From: Schistocephalus solidus | Taxonomy: Eukaryota; Platyhelminthes; Cestoda; Diphyllobothriidea; Diphyllobothriidae | DNA length: 64,000 bases | Direction of reading: 5' to 3' | Assembly: GCA_017591395.1 (NCBI GenBank) | Contig: WEDG01011448.1 | Span: 1 to 64,000, forward strand | Shown: positions 54,744 to 64,000 of the stretch, one piece after another | Numbering within the stretch: the stretch's first letter is position 1 | Layout of the letters: each line of letters begins with the position of its first letter | The notes under the pieces: model-generated | Databases searched by the model: none | Told to the model about the DNA's origin: nothing | The model's input: the letters and a program-made list of their open reading frames with translations, nothing else | Translations under genes and position numbers: made by a program

Positions 54744-54950
54744 TTAAATGGTCGGATTGTTGGTGCATTGCGTCCGAAGATGTCCAACCAGGCCGATTCG
54801 CGCGCGGAAGATGCGTTGACAGCGCGGGCATGTTGTCAGGGCCTGGGCATTGGCGGTTTTGGTCCGGGGCGCAGGTGAATTTCGTGCCGCTCTTTTGGCC
54901 TTGGCGGCGGCGATCCGGTTGGCCTCATAGATTGCTGCACCAGTCTTCAC
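54744..54950 (-). pseudogene. LINE copy 2: first zinc finger after the RT
   Basis: Reads KTGAAIYEANRIAAAKAKRA, a basic helix, then CPRCQRIFRARIGLVGHL ending in RTQC (a CCHC version of the finger repeats that follow). Between this and the four C-terminal fingers lies a Thr/Ser/Pro-rich stretch whose frame is broken. Confidence 0.75.
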
Positions 54951-55232
54951 GGATCTTCTCCTTGCCGGTCTATCCTGTGTGAGGTCCTCCCAGGTCGCCG
55001 GGTTGATCTACAGTTGCTTCAGCGATTTCTTCAAAGTGTCCTTGTAGCGTCGTTTTTGACTTCCCTGCCGGCGAGAACCCGTAGCGGCATCTCCGTAGAA
55101 AAGTCGTTTGGGTAGTCGCTCGTCGTCCATTCTTACCAGGTGGCCGCTTCATCGCAGTTGCACTTGCCTCAGTATGGCATGGATGTTGAGGATTCCGGTC
55201 TGCTCCAGGACTTCCTTGTCCGAGATCCTGTC

Positions 55233-57391
55233 TTACCATCTCAGCTTCAGTATTCTGCGGAGGCAGCTGAGATGAAAGTGATTCAGCTTCCTGGCTAGGT
55301 TCGAGTAGACGGTCCAGGTTTCCGCTCCGTAAAGGAGTGTCGTCAATACAACGGCCTTGTACATCTTCAGTTTGGTTTTCAGGTAAACACTGTGGCGATT
55401 CCACACGGAGGCCTGCAGCCGGTCGAAGGCCTGACTAGCTTTGGAGATCCGTTGGGCAACCTCGTCATCGATTCTCGTGTTGCGCAACATCGTGCTTCCT
55501 AGATAAGCGAAGGTTTCCACGTTTTTGAGTTTAGCACCGTTGACATTGATTCGAGGAGCATTGTATTCCGCGCTGGGTTGCGGCTGGTGCATGACAACCG
55601 TTTGGCTGTACTGATTGTTAATCCAAAATCGGCGCAGCCTTCGGCGAAGAGGTCCATGCTCCTTTGCATGTCCTCCTCCGTCACGGTGTTAAGAGCGCAG
55701 TCGTCCGCGAAGAGCTAGTCATGGACTGTAGTCGTAGACACGCGCGTTGGAGCCTGCACACGCCGACTGTTGAGAAGGTGCCCGTCAGTTCTGTTGGCGA
55801 TGCGGATACCAGGCTGCTCATCACGGTAGGCGTCCATCAGCATAGCCGAGAACATGAGACTGAAGAGGGTGGGGGCCAGTACGCAGCCCTGCTTCACTCC
55901 GTTGGTCACTCCGAATGCTTCGGATACCGTCCCGTTGTCAGTGACGCGCGCTGTCATCCCGTCATGAAGGTGACGCACCATGTGCGTGAACCGCTCTGGA
56001 CAACCAAATTTCTGCATGACTTTCCACAGTCCGTCACGATTAACCGTGTTAAAGGCTTTCGGTAGATCCACGAAGGTAGTGTATAGGTGAGTTCGCATCT
56101 CCTGGCACTTCTCTTGTAGCTGACGGGTGGCAAAGATCATATCGGTTGTTCCACGGTGTCGGCGGAAGCCACATTGGCTTTCCGGGAGCAGGCCCTGCTC
56201 TAGGTGACCGTTAAGACGATGGAGGAGGTTACGGGCGAAGATCTTCCCGGTGATGTTGAGCAACGAAATGCCTCTGTGATTATCACAGAGTTGCCAGTTC
56301 CCCTTCCGTTTGTAGAGATGGACGATGGTCGCGTCTTTGAAGTCCTGAGGAACTTGTCCTTCGCGCCACATCTCCTGGAAGAGTGTTGTGAGTTCTGCCA
56401 TCAGCCGGGGCCCACCGTACTTGTAGACTTCCGGTGGAATTGCGTCGGATCCCGGTGCTTTACCGCTGAAAATCTGCTGCATGGCCCGGATGGTTTCTGG
56501 TAGGGAAGGCGGTAGATCCAGGTCATTGTTCGTGTCCACTTGAGGGAGCCGGTCAATGGCAGCATCGGAGATGGCTGATGAGCATTTAAGGACATTTATG
56601 AAGTGCTCGGAACAGCCCTTTAGAATTTCCGATTTCTCTGTCAGCAGTGTTGTGCCGTCAGAGCTGAGCAGCGGAGCTGTACCCTTGATACATGGACCGT
56701 AGATGGCCTTGATGGCTTTTAAAACATTTTTCATTTCATTACGGTCCGCATACCCCTGGATTTCCTCAACCTTTCGGATCATCCAGGCATCCTGCATCTC
56801 CCGCAGCCGTTTTTGTACAAGGTGCCGGCATCTGAAAAAGGCTGCTTTGGTGGCGTCAGTCCGAAGGTCCATGTAGGCTTTGTGTAGTCCATTCTTCTCC
56901 GCGAGTATATTGCTGATGTCGGCGTCATTGTCGTCAAACCAGTCCTGGTGTTGACGGCGTGCGCGTCGGAGTACATCGAGGGCGGTGGACTGGATGACAT
57001 TTCGCAGTTGATACCATCGTTTCTCCACGGTAGAATTTTCAGCTGGAGCAGGAAGGTCCTCCAGTTTCTCGGTTATTTGGTTGCTGAAATCAAAACAGTG
57101 AGCAGGCAAATTTAATAAAAGAGTATTTAACTTACCTGACGGCCTCTTACCTTGGGGCCTACGTTGGGGTTGGAGTCGAAGCCTCATCTGGGAGATGACG
57201 TGGTGGTGATCTGTCCAACCATTGGCACCGCGGATCACCTTGGTTACCAGCCTGTCCTGTCGATCTCGCCTCCGGACGTGAACATAGTCCAGCAGATGCC
57301 AGCGCCGCGACCGAGGGTGCATCCATGTGACCTTCTCCCGCGTCGGAAGGCGGAAGAACGTGATGGTCAGCAGAGACGGTGTTCCACACAC
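55233..57391 (-). pseudogene. LINE copy 2: reverse transcriptase
   Basis: Open frame 55715-57391 (558 aa) carries the linker, then SGKAPGSDAIPPEVYK, HRGISLLN, GFRRHRGTTDMIF, TTFVDLPKAFNTVNRDGLW (the first catalytic Asp box) and VTNGVKQGCVLAPTLFSLMF. A stop at 55715-55717 falls just before LFADDCALN, the catalytic FADD box, which follows in the same frame. After a frameshift near 55590 the thumb reads [18 protein letters not shown] and [10 protein letters not shown]. It would copy its RNA into DNA at the nicked target. Confidence 0.85.
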
Positions 57392-57990
57392 GTGCGCAGA
57401 AGAAGGAGGCCATTATCGTTAAAGCTACCGAGACCGTGGGGACCCAGCACTCCCTGCCAGGCAGCGTGGTACGTCCGGACGCGGGCATTGAAGTAACCAA
57501 GGACAATTAACTTGTCTTCTTTCGGCACAGTCGCCAGCAAGGCGTGCAGGTCCTCGTAGAATTTGTCCTTCGCCGCATCAGAGCTCGTCATTGGGGGAGC
57601 GTAGGCGCTGATGATGGTGGCGAACTGGTCTCCCTGAAGAGGCAGGCGGTGGCTCATCAGGCGATCATTGATACCCTGCGGCAGACAGGGCAGACGTCCC
57701 ACGATGTCGTTACGGATGGCAAAGGCAACACCAGCGTCGCGTCGCTCTGCCTTTGGCCGGCTGGTCAAGGAGAAGGTGTAGCCGGCACCCAGCTGACCCT
57801 GTTCAGAGAATCGGGTCTCGCTGAGAGCAGCAATGTCCACCTTGTAGTGCGCCAGTTCCCGAGCGACTAGCGCCGTCCTTCGTTCCGCCCGGTTGCTCCT
57901 AGTATTGTCTAAAAGGGAACGAACATTCTAGGCTGCTAGTGTGAGTAGACTCACCCGAGCAGCCTGGAGGGTATGGCGAGGGGGATGGGG
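57367..57990 (-). pseudogene. LINE copy 2: APE-type endonuclease
   Basis: The first part (about 57841-57990) reads NVRSLLDN and [20 protein letters not shown], with a stop in place of Trp at 57928-57930. The open frame 57367-57840 continues [21 protein letters not shown] and [10 protein letters not shown]. The APE motif is normally GDFN; the Asp codon is TAC (Tyr) at 57493-57495. Copy 1 keeps the Asp. Confidence 0.8.
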
Positions 57991-58493
57991 ACGGGGGGTA
58001 TTGTTGTTTGTTTGAGTTTTACAACCGCGTATTTTGCGATCTGCGAGCCGCGGCCGGCTGCAGAAGACGTGATACCCAGCATTTGTTTAGGGCCCCTTTT
58101 CTAGCCCCTTCATCCGCGAGGAGGCAAGCAGTGCAGTCCCTAAATAGGACTGCTCGGACATCCCAGACGGCTGCCGAACTCCACTATGGGTTACGGTTTT
58201 GTTTTAGTGGGAGAACGACCCGAGTTAGCCTGGGCCGCCTACGGGGTTGCTGTCGCCCCCCACCGTTCGGGAGGCTCACTGAACACCGGAGACCTTCACG
58301 TGGTTTAGCCCGCCGGTCGTGACGGTTGCCCGGGGTGTGGCCGCTGGGAAGAACCCAACTTCGAGGAGCCACAGGTGAGAGTTGGGTACCTGTTAGAGGC
58401 GGCCACAGGAGCATTCACCACCTGTACGAGACAAATGGTGCGACCAAATGCTATCTGTGTGGTGCTACCCCTAACTAGTACCCCTACACCCCA

Positions 58494-58770
58494 CTACTAC
58501 TACTACTACTAATACTACTACTACTACTACTGCTACTACTACTTCTACTTTTAATACTGCTGCTACTAATATTAATATTACTACTGCTACTACTATTAAT
58601 GCTACCACTGCTGCTATGACTACTACTATTACAAATACTAATTCTACTACTAATACTACTAATACTTCTACTACTACTACTACTATTACTAATTCTTATA
58701 CTACTACTAATACTAGTTGTAGTTGTACTACAACTTATAATACTAGTAGTACTAGTACTACTATTGTTAC
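58494..58770. repeat. Imperfect (CTA)n tract
   Basis: Triplets CTA/TAC/TAT with frequent substitutions over about 280 bp, between the 5' end of LINE copy 2 and the next DR copy. Confidence 0.9.
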
Positions 58771-58784
58771 TGGTAAATCTGATA

Positions 58785-59130
58785 GTTAGACCGTCGATTT
58801 CGCGATGTCCACCATATGCTTCACGGAAGGGTGGTGCAGGGACGGTGACTTGCGCGTGACTTAGTTGAAAGTGATAGTAGACTTGCGCTGCATCTACCGC
58901 ACTGTCTTCTCCTCCCCCACCTGAACCCGGTGTCATGACAGACTCAAGAAGACCGGAGATGGGAGAGGGTGCAGGTGGCTGGCGCTGCCGTAGCCGCCCC
59001 TGGGGTTACAACACACCTGGCTCGGATTCCACGGAGTGGGTGGGCCATAGAGGCCACATTAAGAAGGAGCTATTGCAGTCCGCCTGTCAGCCACTCCACA
59101 CAAAACACACATTGGGCTGACCACGCGGTC
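58785..59130 (+). repeat. DR repeat flanking LINE copy 2 (high-coordinate side)
   Basis: Head TTAGACCGTCGATTTCGCGA, then GGTGCAGGGACGGTGACTTG, CCCGGTGTCATGACAGACTC, GGGTGCAGGTGGCTGGCGC and AGGCCACATTAAGAAGGAG. It stops at CCACGCGGTCTACTG, where a (CTA)n tract takes over. Same orientation as 53155-54010. Confidence 0.75.
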
Positions 59131-59470
<340 letters not shown>

Positions 59471-59923
59471 CTACTTTTACTAATAAAACAACAACAATTG
59501 CTACTACTTCTACTGGTTGGCCATATGTCACGCCATGTGACACGAACCCCAGTTGATGGACAGTCGTGTACAGGTCGTTATTGCATGGGGAGGGGGAAGA
59601 GTATTCCCCATAAATACTGCCATTCATTTTGGTTTGGTCGCACGCCGAAGAATTAGGCCTCCTTCACGTCCGGTGAGGCATTGCACGCAATTCCAGCCCC
59701 AGATGACTGACAAATTTGGAGGGTCAATTTGTGCACAGAACAAGGAAGAGAGTGAGGTTGACTCTGCGGTCGCCATCGTTACTGCTTTTTCAGTGCATTT
59801 AGCATGATGGTAAATGTGACGCGCTTAAATCCATCACCACGAATTTCAAGAAGTGACTTGAAAAGTCGTCATCTTGCGTAATAAATTGGTTTCTCTTATG
59901 ACGGAGGATACTACTCAGTGACA

Positions 59924-59931
59924 CCTTAACG
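59924..59931 (+). repeat. hAT target-site duplication, left copy
   Basis: CCTTAACG directly before the element; the identical word follows it at 60922-60929. Confidence 0.85.
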
Positions 59932-60921
59932 CAGGGCTTGGCGAACATTTCGGACCACTAGGCCATTTCAGGAGGTCAAGAAGGCACACTAGGCCAGAAG
60001 AAACAAGGTGTCCAAGGAAACATTTCTTATTCAAAAATACAGTATGATTACTGGGAAACATGATGTTGCATGCTCTTAGAGACAGATACAATATCAGGTT
60101 CTAATGATGAGGAGTTCAGCAACAGAATTTCATTAAGGCGATTGACAGTGAGCTGAGAGCGCATGTTGCTCTTACAAAACTTTACTTTGGAGAACAGCTG
60201 CTCACACGAATAAGTGCTGGCAAACATTGCGATCACACGCTTGGCACGGGCTAACAACATTGGAAACCGAGCTGACGGTAGAAGTCAACGAGAGTAGTGC
60301 AAGAAGTAAACTTGGACAAGAGAACGTCCGAAGCCTGCAGCTCAATCAACTTCAGTTGCACATCAGATTGGGCGTCGTCATAGGGAAAGTCAAAAAGAGT
60401 GCTGACAATCTTGAACTCTTGCGAATTAGAACGCACATAAGTGAAAAGCGAAGAGAATTCATTCCGCAGGGTTGACAGCACACTGATACATTCTTTGGTG
60501 TCAACGAGGGCTACATCACACTGGGCGAGGTGCGGGAAATGGACATAGTTGCCCGTATACAGCTGTTTCTCCCATAGAATCAGCTTTGCTTTGAATTCAC
60601 ACACACGTGCGCACAACACACGCCTTGACCCCGGTAAGAGGTGAATGAAACTAAGACCAGAGAGTGAACTTGTTTACAACACAACATTTATCATCCCTCC
60701 CCGGTCAGTCGCTTCTGTTTCATACAAGCGCCTGACATCAGTTCTAAAAATAACCACGGGCCACTGCTTGAGCTTCAACCAGCAGTAATAAAAGGGAACA
60801 AAACGGCGACACTTCATTTAGGCCGGATCCAACAATAAATAACTAGGGGGGGGGCGTTAGGCCGGACTGGAATACTAGCTAGACCGTATCTGGCCTAAAG
60901 GTCGGCGTTTGCCGACCTCTG
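59932..60921 (-). mobile_element. 990-bp hAT DNA transposon derivative
   Basis: Left end CAGGGCTTGGCGAAC and right end (reverse complement) CAGAGGTCGGCAAAC match at 11 of 15 positions and fit hAT terminal repeats. Both flanks carry the identical 8-bp duplication CCTTAACG, the length made by hAT transposases. Inside is only the C-terminal part of a transposase on the - strand, with one frameshift. It is an internally deleted, non-autonomous copy. Confidence 0.9.
60048..60619 (-). pseudogene. hAT transposase C-terminal fragment
   Basis: Open frame 60251-60619 reads CEFKAKLILWEKQLYTGNYV then HFPHLAQCD. Open frame 60048-60260, shifted by one nucleotide, reads MFASTYSCEQLFSKVKFCKS then NMRSQLTVNRLNEIL. 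The latter is the hAT dimerisation region (STYxCEQxFSxxK). The closest remembered relatives are the domesticated GTF2IRD2/ZBED5-type hAT proteins. The N-terminal BED finger and most of the RNase-H-like catalytic core are missing. Confidence 0.85.
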
Positions 60922-60929
60922 CCTTAACG
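60922..60929 (+). repeat. hAT target-site duplication, right copy
   Basis: CCTTAACG, identical to 59924-59931. Confidence 0.85.
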
Positions 60930-61924
60930 TTACCTCTATGGCACTCAGCGTCACGACATCCTAGGTACCCTCTCGAAAGCCTGATACATTTTGTATAGAC
61001 TAGATCGTGTGTTGTACGCGTAGACATCTAGTTTAGTTTTTCCAGCCACAGCAGTGCTTCTGACCCTGTCTCATCACCGAGGTCAGGTCTATGAGAGAGA
61101 GCAGCGAGTTTAGTTGCTGCTATGGTAGTTTCACTCCATTATAAATTTACTCAGGCGCTAGTCCACTCCTTGGGCATAGCACAAGGTGTACGTCATCGTT
61201 CGCGGTGGTCGAACTATCGTTTCCTACGCTTAAGACTTGTGGTGCACGTTAGCTCAGTTTTATTGCGGACTTTCTGGGCCCTTCCGTGTAACGTCCATGA
61301 TCAAGCTGCCGCCTTCTACTCCTGCACCGGCTCTGCGATCAGACGCGCTCTTCAAACAGTGTCGTTTTATCGTTAATTTCGAGGCTGGACAAAGGAGACT
61401 TGTCGGCACGCCTATTAATGCTGGACTTGTTAGGCTGCCCTTGCTGCATTCTCCCATAAATTTCACCATGCGAAGCCCCCTGCGCCTCCCCCACGGTTTC
61501 TACGGTTTCCCTCGTGGGCACGCGTTCTTGTCCCCTTGAGCTGGTTGCGGCAACTACTCCCGCCGGTCTTATTTGCATCTTTTAGTCCTAACAGCTTCGC
61601 ATCAGACTGAGCCAAGAGGCTGGATAAATTCGCTGTGCAAATTACCGATTTAGCCCTGTTTGTTTAATTTGCGCCTCACAAAGTAGCTTGTCGGAGGGAA
61701 CATGTTCGATGCTGCCTTTTAAAGTTCACCAAGGAGCTGGCATAACTGACTACATACTTACAAACAATAAGTAATACAGAAGTAAGAAATTTATTCGCAG
61801 GGGAAGGAAGTTCGATCATTTCTGACTTATTTTCTATCATCAGCCATTGATTTCCCAATTCCAGGTTTAGATCTGATCTGCCTTGTTACTCAGCTTTTTG
61901 CTCATTTGCATGATCACTTGAGCT

Positions 61925-61980
61925 GCGCTAAAAAGCCAGAAATGGCCATTCCGGCCTCCCTTGTCTTTGTCGGTTTTACC
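61925..61980 (+). repeat. SINE tail fragment
   Basis: AAAAGCCAGAAATGGCCATT followed by CCTCCCTTGTCTTTGTCGG, the conserved SINE tail; no head attached. Confidence 0.6.
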
Positions 61981-62127
61981 TTATCACCATTCTCATGAAG
62001 TCGCTATGAGACTAACTGCGCGGGCTGTAAAGTGAATTCCAGGGCACAACGGACCATACATGTCTCTTAGCCAGATCAGTGAACACGTCGCTATCATAAT
62101 ATATGCATATATATATATGCATTTCTC

Positions 62128-62170
62128 CTCTGTTCATTTCGTCTGACGACGGGTTGGTGTGACCAACTTG
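62128..62170 (+). ncRNA. Hammerhead-like motif beside (AT)n
   Basis: Reads CTGACGA, then a 6-bp hairpin (GTTGGT/ACCAAC, loop gtg), then GAAAATTC. Both hammerhead core boxes match. Stems I and III were not verified. An inverted, less perfect version (TTGACGA...GAAAATT) lies at 62393-62432 across the AT tract. Confidence 0.4.
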
Positions 62171-62254
62171 AAAATTCACGAGTACAACTCTATTTTCCGA
62201 CGAGCCCTATTTTCTTCACTATATCATCTCGGAATGCACTCTACCTCAGCTATT

Positions 62255-62256
<2 letters not shown>

Positions 62257-62346
<90 letters not shown>
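62257..62346. repeat. (AT)n microsatellite
   Basis: About 90 bp of pure AT repeats, flanked on both sides by facing hammerhead-like repeats. Confidence 0.95.
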
Positions 62347-62348
<2 letters not shown>

Positions 62349-62392
62349 AAGCAAAAAGTTCTTTGGGAAAAAATAAGAAATTTTATAAGGTT

Positions 62393-62432
62393 AATTTTCG
62401 ACGCTGGTCCCCCAGGTCGTCGTCAAACTTGC
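62393..62432 (-). repeat. Inverted counterpart of the 62128-62170 motif
   Basis: The - strand reads GTTTGACGACGACCTGGGGG then ACCAGCGTCGAAAATTAACC. Same order (GACGA, hairpin with GG/CC arms, GAAAATT) as the left copy, with the leading C of the first box replaced by T. Confidence 0.35.
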
Positions 62433-63137
62433 GGTGGTTGTGCGAAAAACAGTTAAAATTTACATGCCGGAAAATTCGATATTGCTGAATCAGTCCTGCC
62501 AGTAGCTGTCATTGTGGGTGGATATCTCATCCGGACTGGCTACCGCCTTTTCCACTTTTCCTTGAGATTGTTGTTTACGGCATCCAGTCACGATTCATCA
62601 GAGTGAATGGCCTCTAAGAATTCCCGGCCTCTCTTCGATGGGCAGAAACGAAAAATGCGAGTTTTTTCTCATGCAAATTTGTGCCCAGTTTCTAGTGTAT
62701 GCATGGCAACTTGAGACAGGTAGTCTCGTCTCTTTACAGCCAGCGGATGTTCATGTAGGCGTGTAGAGACTGATTTTCCTGTTTGGCCTTAATACATCTA
62801 TTGCAACTGGGTCACAGGATCTTGTAAACGAGTTCTTTTTTCATCTAAGTAGCCACCCCTATCCTTAGGGTGTACAAGCTGGTTTCGATGTGTAGTTGTT
62901 GGTTTGTGCGCCACGTAAATTTGGTGCTTCCACTGGTGCCTTTCAACGAGTTTAGACACATTCTTAATGTATGGAAGTGTTCGCCAGTTTTTTTATTTGG
63001 GCGATTGATCGGAACAATCGTGTTCCTTATCCTTTTCTTTTAATTCCTGATGTCTAATGCATCTGTGTACAAAATCTCTAAGCTAACCGTTGCTGGAAAA
63101 TAGTCTAAATGGATGAGTAAGTTCAATTTGATAAAGT

Positions 63138-63359
63138 TCACTGGTATAACAGTGGGTTTTTGCAACGGTATCGTATGTGGCCCCATTGGTAACACAAGAA
63201 GCATGTACGTCTGTGATACAGGAGCGGTCTTAATAGGCTATTAATTGGCGTGTCAAAATAGGCGGTGGATAGCATATTCCGCGAAACAGAAATACCTAAA
63301 ACTGTGTTTTGTTTAAATACACGAACAGCCGGTAAAAACTCGGTGACGTATTGTAACAA
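63138..63359 (-). CDS. Short ORF with a CCHC zinc knuckle
   Basis: 73 aa whose end contains CFLCYQWGHIRYRC, an exact C-x2-C-x4-H-x4-C knuckle as found in retroelement gag-like and some cellular RNA-binding proteins. Nothing else in the ORF is recognised and no RT or protease is nearby. Probably a decayed fragment or a chance match. Confidence 0.2.
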   Translation of the reverse strand: MLQYVTEFLPAVRVFKQNTVLGISVSRNMLSTAYFDTPINSLLRPLLYHRRTCFLCYQWGHIRYRCKNPLLYQ

Positions 63360-64000
63360 TGTTAAAAAAAAGATTGGCTGATTGGCCTACTCACAAGCAC
63401 CTGACAAGGCAAAGCCAAGTGAAACACTACCGAAGCACCTAAGGATGAAACAAAGATAAATTTCTTAAAAACAAAGGAAAAACGAGAACATATAAAAAAC
63501 TGACAAGGAAAAAATAAATGGGAAAACTAAATAGAAAATCATTCACAAAAGAAACCAAGTTAGCAGTCCGCATAGGGACCATGTCTCTCTTCATGCACTG
63601 GCCATAGCTAAGCCGCCAAACAAGGCAATATTGGTGCCTGTCTTCGTGAGCCAATCTTAACTCTTCAAGTCCTTAAAACTGACTCTACCCCGAACCATTT
63701 TTTTCCTTTGAATAATGCGAAGAGGTTTCGTATAGGATGAAGGTTCGGTCTGCTTAGGCTAATTGAAAATACTTCGCAGCTCGTGGACGGAGGGGCTGTT
63801 CATGGTCTTAAAATTAGATTGTACTCGTTTGAGCGGGGGACGGGAACCGTGCGGTGTCCATTTAACGTCAATAAAGACAGTCTTCGCGATTTCGATGAAC
63901 GCCTTGCTGTTTGTGGTCTATGTCGTCGACCGCCAGATCGTTCGCTCTCCGAATTTGCTGGCCATCCCAATCAGCAGCGTCGCCCGTTAATGCAAATTTT

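Larger units (their letters stand above)
54010..58490 (-). mobile_element. LINE copy 2: APE endonuclease, reverse transcriptase, zinc fingers
   Basis: On the - strand, 5' to 3': 5' region 58000-58490, endonuclease 57367-57990, linker and RT 55233-57391, then zinc-finger region 54019-54950. The one large protein is interrupted by stops at 57928-57930, 55715-55717, 55149-55151 and 55008-55010, and by frameshifts near 57370-57390 and 55590. It is a dead copy whose domain order is clear. The clade is not assigned; no LTR integrase or GIY-YIG domain is present. Confidence 0.85.
60930..64000. other. Region without recognised genes
   Basis: Repeats only (listed separately) and one short zinc-knuckle ORF. 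No RBM17 exon was recognised; the G-patch and RRM motifs were looked for among open frames and not seen. Confidence 0.5.

Noticed and set aside
54970..55404. 144-aa ORF on the - strand inside LINE copy 2
   Set aside because: It is a frame-shifted reading of the RT thumb region; the true frame here is broken by stops.
62159..62488. 109-aa ORF with a run of alternating Tyr and Ile
   Set aside because: The centre is the (AT)n tract and the ends are repeat sequence.

Overview
This is eukaryotic DNA, and the best fit is a flatworm, probably a diphyllobothriid tapeworm. The organism is inferred. The support is spliced genes with several 32-39 nt introns beside introns of many kilobases, plus LINE, Penelope-like, hAT and tRNA-derived SINE repeats of the kind that fill flatworm genomes. 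Three cellular genes can be read, all on the + strand, and their exons agree in reading phase and in homology.

(1) 827-4895: a complete DHHC palmitoyltransferase of the ZDHHC5/ZDHHC8 type. It has 8 exons, 816 aa and a C-terminal EISV PDZ ligand. (2) 10358-39627: a nischarin-like gene (PX domain, then leucine-rich repeats) in at least 10 exons over about 29 kb, with its 5' exon(s) not resolved. (3) 45853 to beyond 52423: the first three exons of the splicing factor RBM17/SPF45. Its G-patch and UHM/RRM exons were not found here and presumably lie past the window.

The rest is introns and intergenic DNA full of mobile elements. Two copies of one non-LTR retrotransposon (APE endonuclease, reverse transcriptase, zinc fingers) lie on the - strand, a shorter one at about 18863-20880 and a longer one at about 54010-58490. 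Each is bracketed by a dispersed repeat (called DR here) in the same orientation on both sides. A degraded relative lies at 42330-42945. A Penelope-like element with a GIY-YIG domain is at about 32700-33680, next to an (AT)n tract. A 990-bp hAT derivative with a perfect 8-bp target duplication is at 59932-60921. A 217-bp foldback element holding a tRNA-like sequence is at 26294-26510. A tRNA-derived SINE family and several hammerhead-like element ends recur.

The three genes do not form a functional unit: they concern membrane protein palmitoylation, endosome/cytoskeleton scaffolding and 3' splice-site choice. Exon limits were read by eye from splice signals, phase and remembered family features, without transcript data. 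Repeat limits are approximate unless a duplication or inverted repeat fixes them.
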